The position numbers and the translations under genes are program-made. The notes beneath the pieces were generated by a model. The model was not told the origin of the DNA and did no database searches. It worked only from the letters and a program-made list of their open reading frames with translations. Below, in pieces: positions 51,991 through 61,149 of a stretch of 64,000 nucleotides of DNA (its first letter is position 1; each line of letters begins with the position of its first letter). The stretch is from Sphagnum compactum (Eukaryota; Bryophyta; Sphagnopsida; Sphagnales). Where the stretch lies: assembly GCA_965153455.1 (NCBI GenBank), contig OZ234496.1, forward strand, positions 3,791,207 to 3,855,206, in the 5' to 3' direction.

Positions 51991-54900
51991 GGACGAGGGA
52001 GCCTAGAGGGAGGAGGATGGGACTTCAGAAGGCGATAATAGCTCTTGAGCCTGCAACGGCAGAGACATACACGCAGTAAGCTACTGATTACAGACCAGAA
52101 ATTGCAGACATTCACGACCATCAGGGAAGGTTTTTTTCTCCCTGACATCCCATTTTGGCCTGCATACATCTCTAATATCCTCAGTGTCTGATGAGGTACC
52201 ACTCCGGGTCAGTTGTTTCGCAGACTGCTGGAGCTTGGAATGAGTAGGTTGTCGTATCTATGAATGCGCATGTAATACCTTCAGCTGCTCTCTCTCTCTC
52301 TCTCAGCACACGCACATGAAGGAAGAAGCGTGGCAGACTGCCGCTCGAGAACCAGATCTGCCCGCCATCGTCCACAAACTCTGGCAGGCGGAAAATCGCC
52401 TGCCTGCCACTGTAGCTCCCCCTTCCAGCCTGCCCAGGAACTGGGGCGCTCCGTTTAGCACTCTGCCCAAGTCTCTTATGAGCTCATCGTCCACCTTCAT
52501 GCTCACCTGCCTAGTTCTTGAGGCGCCCATCCAGTGTCTTTTTTTCTGGCGAAATTTTTCCATTTGTTACAATGAAATTGAGAAAATATTGGATTTTTTT
52601 AAAAAAGTGTAAATTTGACTATTTTTGCTATTTTTGGGTCAAATTTCACCAAAATTTTGAGACCCAAAAAATGAAAAAAAAAAAAAAAAAAAAAAACATT
52701 GCACCCATCCTCCATAGCCATTTTCTTACACATATCATGTTTCTCAAATTATTATTATTTTTTAATCACAATTTTTTTTTGTCTTTCTCATCATGGAACC
52801 ATCTCAATAGCCAGGTTTTCAAGCTACAAAACAAACTTTTAATGCCAAAGTTTAGAGCTTTGTGTGGGTTTATGTAGGATTGGGTTGGGAACAGAAATAA
52901 ATTGATGGGAAGTTGATGGGAACAAAAAGAATTTTATGAGAACTTGATGGGAACAGAAGGACTGTGATGGGTTATTGATGAGAACAAGAAGAAGTTGATA
53001 GGAACCGTTTGAGAACTTGATGAGAACAAAAGGATTATTTTCAACATGTTTTCTACGGAGTTTCTCTTTGCAATTTCATAGGTTTGTTGTCATTGAATAT
53101 CATTGAACATTTGTTGCGTGAGGGTTATTGCATTGTTCAAACCACTACCAGCTTTGCTTTCCTCTCTATTTCTGTTGGTTGATCTTTAAGCAAAGTAGAT
53201 AAGAGGTTTGGGTGGAAAATGAATGAGGTTTTGGGCCCTTTTGTTTGTTTTTGAAAATCTTTTTATCTCTACATCTATATTATGAATTCTTTTGGGGGGT
53301 GGGGAGGGGGGGGGGTGTGTGTGTAAAAGAAGACCAGCAGTGGAGGCGCTCAGGACAAGGGAAAGAGGGAATGACCATTGTCAATTGGTTGGGAGGAGGA
53401 TTAGTAGGAGGAGGAGGAGGAGGAGCAGCCGCAACAGGGGGAGGAGGAGGGATGGGAATCAACAAGGTGGTGGGAATGTGCATAGGTAGTAGCTGCCACA
53501 ATATGTGGTCCCTCCTTCTTGTCACCATCGCCACTACAAGCAACATCATTGCAACAATCGACGAGATCCCGCTCGGATTGCTCATGTTGCTTCTGCTAAT
53601 GCCATGAGGCATAGCCCAACTGAGAGCCTTGGCAACACTGCTCAATCTCTTCTGATCTTCACACAACAGTAAATAAAAGGCACTTCCAATTTGGATCTTG
53701 AGTCGATGGCAATGTCATTTCAGTGATTAGGTTAGTTTGAATTGTCCTTCAAGGAGCTAGGGTTTTCATTTAGAGTTTTTTCTTAGTTCATATGGGTTTG
53801 TTGACAAGGCACCCAACAAACTTAATCACGTTGAAACTCACATCCACCCCCTTCTTTGGAAACAAGAACCAAAAAGGAGAAGAACTAGTGGAAGTGAGGG
53901 TTTAGGTCCTTTAAATTTTTAAATTTTCTTAGCATGGTGGGACATATGAGAGCAACCACTTTTTGGAGCAAAGGAGGAAGATAGTGACAACAACAACATT
54001 AACAAACAACAAGACAACAAAGGTAAAGAGGCTAAGGGAAGATAGGTTTTGTGTTTTTTTGCTTTTCTTTTGTTTGGGTTTTGTTTTGTGGTGGGTCTTT
54101 TTTTTTATGCTTTCATCAAGTTTAGAAATTTTTTTATCACCAAGAATCTAGTCATTATATTCAAATTAAACACAATAGAAAGTTTTTATTAGAGAGAGAG
54201 AGATTTTATTTCAATCTTGGTTTTTTTTTTGTTTTTGTCATAGTCCTAGAGAAATAGCAAAGGAAGAAGAAAAAATATAATTAAATATAAATACATATAA
54301 TTAAATAAAAATGCGTTGTAAGTGTGAATGTGTCAATACTTAATGGCTAGTCATTCACCAATAATATGTTTTCTAAGATTTTTTTTCAAAACAAAAGATT
54401 GAATTTAGGGTGTTTTTATGTTATTAAAGTTGGGTGTTACATTAGTTGGGTAGTCCAAAGAATAAAAGATTAGAAATTTATGGACGCCTAATTCTTGCAC
54501 AATAGTTTTAAAAAATATATATAGGTTGTGTCAAACCCAATAGAATAAGAATGATGATGTCAAAGGTTATGACAAAATTAAAGTTCAGCTATCTTTTGAA
54601 ATAGGACTTGCTTATTTGTAATAATTCATTATTTTTTTCCATTTGATTTGTCTAGTTTCATGTGGTTCATTCTATAAGTTTAAAATTATTGTGTTGAAAT
54701 AGGCAATCTTTAAAATGTGGGACCTATCTACAATTACTCAAATAAGTCCAAATCTAATATTTTGGTATTAGAGTGCTTAGGTCTTGTTGAATCTAGTAGC
54801 TTAGTGATCATGACACATAGGCCTATAACTAAATTAAGGTTTGGCCTTGGCATAATGCCCTAGCAAAAGACTACTTGGAAAATTTCTTACTTTTTTTCTT

Positions 54901-55540
54901 TCATTTCGTTTAATATTGTATGATTAGTTTTGTAAATTTAAGATTGCCTTGTAGCGGTAAGCAATTTTTAGAAAGTGGGGCCTATGTTCATAGTAAACCT
55001 TTTACCTCATGGGCACCAAACGTCCCATGTCCCCCAATTCATCACATCTCATCGAACTTTCGTAGTTTCCATTGCCCATTCACCTCATCATGCGCCATCA
55101 CCAACCTATCCTCCACTTCATCCCCCATGCAAACCACAAATCACCCATTAGTTACCCTTCTGATTCTAACAAATCATACACCACCTACTAATGCCCCCTA
55201 CCAGCCTCCAACCCTTCATGTGAATGAGGGGTCTCAACCTTACACTTTCCCAAACCCCCTTGATCATGCACAACTAAAACATTTTCCCCCTCCCACTTTA
55301 TTGGTCCCTATAGTTGGCCATGATCATACCCCGCAACCTACCCCCATTTCTTCAACACGCCCTTAACTTCCACCTAAAGTCTTGTGTCCCACTTATAAGC
55401 GTCAATTTACTAGTCAAGGGTTAACTTATCATTAGCATTCTTGTCAAACATCTAATTCATCCAATCCAAACCCTTGTGATCATCTTAGCCCAATACCTTC
55501 CCTTATTCCCACTCCACCTGCATCAGCTTGGATTTGAGTT
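51991..55540. other. Spacer with a G+C-rich island and microsatellites
   Basis: A G+C-rich island runs from about 51840 to 52550, with (CT)n at 52288-52304; open frames on both strands there (52303-52563 minus, 52316-52612 plus) have no domain I know. An A run of 23 follows at 52674-52696. A (GGA)n-rich stretch lies at about 53390-53450. Phrases of TTGATGGGAACA-type repeat loosely between 52890 and 53030. From 54920 Pro/Thr-rich open sequence may be the decayed 5' part of the retroelement that follows. Confidence 0.5.
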
Positions 55541-58433
55541 TCAACATTGGATGTCATTGGGTCCTTTCGTTTAGGACTTTGTCATTTTCGTTTGTATAAC
55601 CGCATCCCCATCGCTCTACGACGTGATGTACAAATGACATTTCATTTTTTATTGGATAACTTAATACAAGATTCGTGCATTGTGGCAGCTTGGCACTTGT
55701 TCCTCCTACTTCTCCAATGGTGTCTTGTTTTGCCCCCTCGTGGCAGGGCGACATGGCATAAGGAAACGTGGATTCAACTCAAATGTTTATTAACATGCAA
55801 CTGGGAAAACTTGTTAGAAGAGTTTTTTTTGCAAGCCCAAGCTTTGTTGGCCAATTCAAGCTCCATATTTTTTCCCCAACATAATCTTCCAACTCATAAA
55901 CGATAGCTCCACAGTTCAACCCTTGGCCGTGCAGGGGAATGTTCTCAGGCAATTCACGTTTTGGCACTATTTTTTCCCACACCCGCATCCTCCGACACTA
56001 CTTTAATTCTCACCACATCACACCCTGAATCACATGGCCACTCTTTTTATCCTTGAAAACTATGAATTAAATTAGGACCTCGAACATTTTTCTGATTATT
56101 TGAAGTTGGCGTTCCAATGCATGTTACAATTATTGGCAAGTGGTCCTTCTGGAATGGTTTTGAATGCATTCGGGATTGTTTTCACCTTGAAAATTCAACG
56201 AATAGATTCCTTCAATTGTTCCAACTTTGTTTTCATATTGCACAAGGTCACATTCCACCCCAAATTGCACACTTCCTTGGAGCGGCCCGCCTCTTAGCCA
56301 TGACCAAGCCTTCAGGTGGAGTTCATCCCATTGTAGTGGGGGAAACATTGTATCAATTCACAAGCCACGTTTTATATTTTCAATTTTATGAAACTTTTGC
56401 AACACACTTTTCCCCACACCAATTTCAAGTTGCAACTAAAGGTGGTTGTCAAACAGTAATCCACAGCATTAGTTGCACCTTGGACCTTCACCTTGACTAG
56501 GTTGTTATTTAACTAGACGTGGCAAACGCTTTCAATTTAGTGCCAAAAGGGGTCATATTTCAAAAACTTTATGCAGCAAGTGGGGACATCATACAACTCA
56601 TCCCTTTTGTTCGTGCATTCTATGCTTTTGAGTCTCCTCTATTTTACAATCATCGTAATCGTGAAGGTGATGCCATAATCATCCCATCTGCCATGGGAAC
56701 TTGTCAAAGTGATCCTTGGGGGGGGGGGCATTATTCGCTTTAGCCCATTTTAAGGCTTTATGTTTTATAGCTAGTAATTTCCCATCTTGTTTATTTCCAT
56801 CCATTGCAGATGACACTCACATCATAGCTCCTTTTTCAATTATATCATCTACTTATGAACATTTCCAAACCGAACTTCGTGCGATAGATCTTTCTATCTA
56901 ACCTCAGAAATGCGTTACATGGTCACCCTCCGGCTTGCCACCAGACTTCAACACCCCATCCCAATTTACCACCCCGTCCGAAGGAATTAGAGTTTTGGGG
57001 GTTCTATTGGGCACCTTAACTTTCACATGATCCTTCATCAAAGTGCCCTGCAAGAGGATGCTCGACATGTGGACCTTCTCCCTAGAATGGTTGATGTTCA
57101 GCTGGCCTTTGAAATTTTAGTTCGTTGTTTCATGCAATGTTCATTGTATTTTTTATGTTGCACATCTCCATCTTCCACCTTCATAGAGTTTTTTATTTCC
57201 TTTGACTCTTCCCTCCATAAAATGTTTCGACCCCTTTTGGGTTTAGGATATTTTGATAGCCCAAAAGGACCTTTAGCTTGTAAACAAGCCTCCCTCCCAA
57301 TAATTTTCGGTGGCGTTGGGCTCATATTGACATCCACCATCGCCTCAACAACCTATTTAGGGAGTTGGGCCTTTGTAACTTCAGTCATAGTTGTTAAGTT
57401 TATGGTTGATCAACGTCCCTTCTTTCTTGAAGCCTTAACACAAGTCAACAACAACACATTTCCTTTCTAACAACACCTCAAGGTGGCATGTGATCTTCTA
57501 CCACCCCCAGCCTTTGCGTGTCTTCCTCCATTTGAACAATTTGTCGAGCAACAAATGGTTCAATTTTAAAATTCCATCTCGGAACGTCTGCACCATCATA
57601 CCCTTTCTAGCATGTTCTCCGACAGGACATCTGAGGCCCATCATGCCTGAATTTTATCATGTTCTGTCACTTGCAACTCAAATAGTCTTCTTAGCCTTTC
57701 GATTATCTTCCCCAATTTTTTGCATAACATTTCGTACACAACTTGGACTACCCCATCCCATAATTGCAGGCATCCCTTGATGTGTGTGCACACATCCCAT
57801 CGACCCTATGGGTATCCACCTTTTACGTTGTGCTCATGGCAACAAATGCACTAGAACTCATGATGCAATTTGCGACACTTATGCTGCCATTGCACGAAAT
57901 GCTGGTTTCCACGTGGGACAAAAACAATTTACATGCACTTCTTTCAACCACATTCAACTCTTCTCATCGACAAGTCGACATTGTGTTTACTAAAGATGGC
58001 ATTCGCACCTTAGCCGACATTGTCATTGTTGACCTAACATGAGCGGATTTACTTCCCTGATTTTACATAACTCAAGGATTTGCTGCTTTCGATGCAGCTC
58101 AAGCCAAGGAAAGGAGCTATCACAACTGACACCCCACTAATCAATTCCTCCCCTTAGCAATTGAGATATTTGGTTGCTTACACAAACATGTCGATGTGTT
58201 TTTACACAATTGTGCCAATGTCATTTGGAGCTTGAAGGGGACAAAATGCCCTCATCTTTCTACCTTGGTCACTTTTCTTCATAAAAAAATTTCAATCACA
58301 TTACAAAGGATGCAAGCATCTTCCATCTTAAGTCGGGCGATAGCCATAGGCTTAGCTACTTCTCGACTTGCACCCCTTCAAGACACACCTCCCATCACCA
58401 CGATCGATCTATTGCAAGTTGTCGATTTTTGAC
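55540..58433 (+). pseudogene. Non-LTR (LINE-like) retrotransposon reverse transcriptase pseudogene
   Basis: Reverse-transcriptase blocks appear in order across shifting frames: LLAMTKPSGGVHPIVVGETL near 56290, VATKGGCQTVIHSI near 56430, the palm motif DVANAFN near 56520, LIPFVRAFYAFESPLFYNHR near 56600, a GTCQSDPWGG version of the GxxQGDPLGG block near 56700, and the catalytic loop as SIADDTHIIAP near 56805. Further on come GIRVLGVLLGT, ARHVDLLPRMVDVQLAF, and a C-terminal Cys/His block around HPIDPMGIHLLRCAHGN at 57800. RRVDIVFTKDGIRTLAD-like sequence follows, ending with DTPPITTIDLLQVVDF and a stop at 58433. Many stops and frameshifts are present. The extra (G)11 near 56717 disrupts the frame right at the DPWGG block. 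No poly(A) tail or target duplication was identified. Confidence 0.85.
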
Positions 58434-60118
58434 ATATAAATATGGCCGACCTTCCAAAGGTGATCGGTTATGAACATGGAGAAATTTTCACAACTACTTT
58501 GAGCCAACTTGACATCCTATCACTTCTCCCATTTCCTCTATTTTACTCCTTTGTACATTTCCATAATCTATGGTGTGTTTCTTAATAAAGCTTTACAAGT
58601 CTTTGATGATACACCATCTACTTAGTTAGTTGTGGCCTATTTTTGTACCTATCTACTATCTACCAATTTCTAGCACCTGGTTTTAGAATGGGTTGCCAAT
58701 GTTAACTCAGATGAGGTTTATCCACATCTGAGTCAAAAGTCATAATGGGCATCCAGTGGACGGTGGGCTGGTTCACTGTAAGGTACCCAAGAATGACGGT
58801 GTCCAATCCTGGTGGCCAAAGGCTTTGTATTACAATAATCACAATATATCTGGTTTCATGTGAACACGTTGGAAGGGAGAGGCTGGGGAACGAGGACTTT
58901 GCGGCGTTGGGACTACCATGCGAATCACATGGCCATGCATGGTATCTTAGTTAAACGTGTTTTTTTCTGTAAAGGAGAAGAAACTTTCTTCCTTTAGGGC
59001 CTAAAGGGGAAACCTTTTTCCTGCGTGAAGAAAGAACCGATCCTTCTTCAATAAAAGAAGGATTGAGTTTTGGTGCCTTCGAAAATTTTCTCAATGCCTT
59101 ACAAAATAATTTTCTCCCTTTCCCAAATAATTCTCTCCCTTTCAAAGATTTTGATTGGGTTATGTCTTTCGCCTTAAGAATCTTACAAAATTATGTTATC
59201 TGCGTTAGGGAACATTTTGTAAGCCTGATAAGAAAAATAATCCACCCTCCAAATACACTAAAAAAATTTCTCCGAGGTTGTTACGGTTAAAAGTATTGAT
59301 GGGAACAAGTTAATTTGGTCTCACTATCATGATTCCAAGCGGTTGGTGAGCACAAGCATTTGTTTAAATAATTATTAACTTAACTACTAACGTTAACTGA
59401 AACAACCTTGCACACATGATATTGTTAGCAAGACCAACCTGATTGGACTGTGTCTTTACAACGTTGACAAGAGCCCCCCCTTACGACAAGGCAGGTGCTG
59501 CCGAGCTGCTAACCACGCCAAGTTAATCCGATGAACATTGGGGGTGTCCGTGGACCGCGAGATGGTTAATACCCTAAACCTCTGTACCCATTTGGAGGAA
59601 GAGTGTGTATCACTGCGATCGAGCGAGTGTTCTTTAATTTTCAAGTGTTGCGTGAAAATGAAGATGTTCTGAAAAGTCCGTCTACTGCTTATGCTTTTCG
59701 GTGAAGGTTTGTTTAATCGGTTGTGTTTTTGCTTAGCATATTATCATTATTATTATTATTACGTTGGAACTGTGTTGAAGCTGCGATCAGTTGGTGTGTT
59801 TTTTTCTCCTTGACGGTCGGTTCTGGTCTTTGTATTGTTGCTTTTGCAAAATGAAGACGGGTTTCGATATGACCTTTTGAATTTTTATTATTCTCACTAT
59901 TTCTGTCACCTTGTGAAGCTCCTATCACTTTGAGCATCCTTAAAAGTTCTCTCTCTCTCTCTCTCTCTCTCTCTTCTTTTTTTCCTTTTTGCTGCTTGAC
60001 AAATCGGTTGTCATTGCACGGGGTTTTGAGATCCCAAATACTTGTGTTATTTGGTTGCGTATATGTTTTGTTTGTCTCGTTTGTGTGGTGTCTGCGAACG
60101 GGTCTGGGCGCTTCTTCA
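58434..60118. other. Spacer and upstream region of the PADRE gene
   Basis: No gene is seen. CTTTCTTCCTTTAGGGCC-like pyrimidine-rich DNA and its partly inverted copies at 58970-59060 can pair. A (CT)n tract of about 26 bases lies at 59948-59974, roughly 300 bp before the PADRE start codon, a common feature of plant promoters and leaders. Confidence 0.5.
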
Positions 60119-60169
60119 ATGGCCGGAGGAGTAGGAAAAACCGTGGTTTTGCTTTTTGGGGACTGGTAG
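60119..60169 (+). CDS. Upstream ORF of 16 codons in the PADRE gene leader
   Basis: ATG at 60119 opens MAGGVGKTVVLLFGDW and a stop, ending 108 bp before the main start codon. The context AATGG is favourable (G at +4). If the leader starts further upstream, this short ORF would be met first by scanning ribosomes and could lower translation of the main protein. I know of no conserved peptide like it. Confidence 0.3.
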   Translation: MAGGVGKTVVLLFGDW

Positions 60170-60240
60170 TCCACCGTTTCGGTAGAGGTTGGTTACGGCG
60201 TGTTCTACCTGCTTTGCCTTCGGCAGAAGTTGTATTCTGC

Positions 60241-60264
60241 GAGAGAGAGAGAGAGAGAGAGAGA
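60241..60264 (+). promoter_or_regulatory. (GA)12 tract in the PADRE gene leader
   Basis: A perfect GA dinucleotide run ends 13 bp before the start codon. GA/CT tracts close to start codons are frequent in plant leaders and can bind BPC/GAGA-type factors; function here is inferred. The matching CT run at 59948-59974 could pair with it. Confidence 0.4.
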
Positions 60265-60277
60265 TTCTTTTTTCATC

Positions 60278-60778
60278 ATGGGAAACGCTTCTGTTTGTGG
60301 TGCTAAGGGGGACGAACCATTCGTGACAGTCTTGCGAGGGAACGGGGCAGTTTTGACATTTTTTAGCCCCATGCGCGTCGCCGACTTGCTTCAAGAATAT
60401 CCCGGCCACTTTGTGTGCCACTCCAGTTCTCTCTTGCTCATGCACGAGGTGAAGCTCTTACCGCCTCATACGATCCTCACGCCCTGGGAAACTTACTTCC
60501 TTCTTCCCTTTCCCGCGAGCGGAAAATCCAACTGCGACGACTTGGGCAGTGCCTCTTCTTCTTCTCCTTGTCGAGCTGATGACCCTCAGCAACAACGACA
60601 AGGTACCGGGACTATGAAGTTCGTCATATCCAACGAACTTTTTGCCAAGATTCTAACCGGCTCCATAGCGGAGGAGGTCGACATGTCCAAGTCTAGGGGA
60701 AGGAGCGCCGAAAGAACGCCGTTGCTGCTGGAGATGTTGAAATCATCCAGCATTGGTGAAGCGGTGACAGCCGAATGA
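60278..60778 (+). CDS. PADRE (DUF4228) domain protein
   Basis: An intronless 166-aa protein. PADRE proteins are plant-specific, small, and often induced by pathogens or abiotic stress; their biochemical role is unknown. It starts MGNASVC, a typical N-myristoylation site (Gly2) with a nearby cysteine suited to palmitoylation, so membrane attachment is likely. The domain is visible as GNGAVLTFFSPMRVADLLQE then YPGHFVC, a loop ending LPPHTILTPWETYFLLPFP (about 66-85) and, after a Ser-rich linker, the helical motif MKFVISNELFAKIL near 112. Length and layout fit the family. The G+C content is higher than in the surroundings, as usual for exons here. The start is fixed by the MGN motif and by the GA-tract leader just upstream. 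Confidence 0.88.
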   Translation: MGNASVCGAKGDEPFVTVLRGNGAVLTFFSPMRVADLLQEYPGHFVCHSSSLLLMHEVKLLPPHTILTPWETYFLLPFPASGKSNCDDLGSASSSSPCRADDPQQQRQGTGTMKFVISNELFAKILTGSIAEEVDMSKSRGRSAERTPLLLEMLKSSSIGEAVTAE

Positions 60779-60963
60779 TTGCCTAGTATGGTGCCAAGTT
60801 CTTTTTGTTAGTCTTACGCCCCCATCGCTGGGGTTCTTGGTCGAATTTTCTTGCTGCTTTTTAAAAAGTTTCAGCAACGCTTTGGTTTTCTTGTTAGCTT
60901 TACTGACGGGACTCTTCTGCTTCGTCTAATGCATATCTTCCAATATCGTTGCGTCTCAGAGTC

Positions 60964-61149
60964 ATGGCCACAGACGATACCAACACTGACTTCGGTTTCT
61001 GCTGTTCGCGTTTGCGGGGGTGCTGGCTGAAGAAAGGAATAGCGGCCATCGAGACTTCTCGTAAACTGCCTCTACGTACCACCGGTCTTAAGCCCACGGG
61101 AGACGACCAGGAGTTGAGAGAGTGTGCGAGCGAAGTCATTGTATCGTAG
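60964..61149 (+). CDS. Possible small cysteine-containing protein
   Basis: An ATG with good context (GTCATGGCC) opens 61 codons: MATDDTNTDFGFCCSRLRGC, then WLKKGIAAIETSRKLPLRTT, ending at TAG. The composition is coding-like and G+C-rich, unlike the AT-rich DNA beyond 61150. CCSRLRGCW could be a palmitoylation or metal site. I do not recognise a family. It starts 185 bp after the PADRE stop codon, so it could be a separate gene, a downstream exon or 3' UTR sequence. An open frame on the opposite strand (60900-61310) is the main alternative. Confidence 0.3.
   Translation: MATDDTNTDFGFCCSRLRGCWLKKGIAAIETSRKLPLRTTGLKPTGDDQELRECASEVIVS

Noticed and set aside
53245-53666. Glycine- and proline-rich ORFs on both strands
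   Set aside because: They come from GGA/CCT repeats; open in several frames and without start context or family match.
59713-60174. 153-codon minus-strand ORF before the PADRE gene
   Set aside because: It is antisense to a CT tract (poly RE) and the leader; no recognisable domain.
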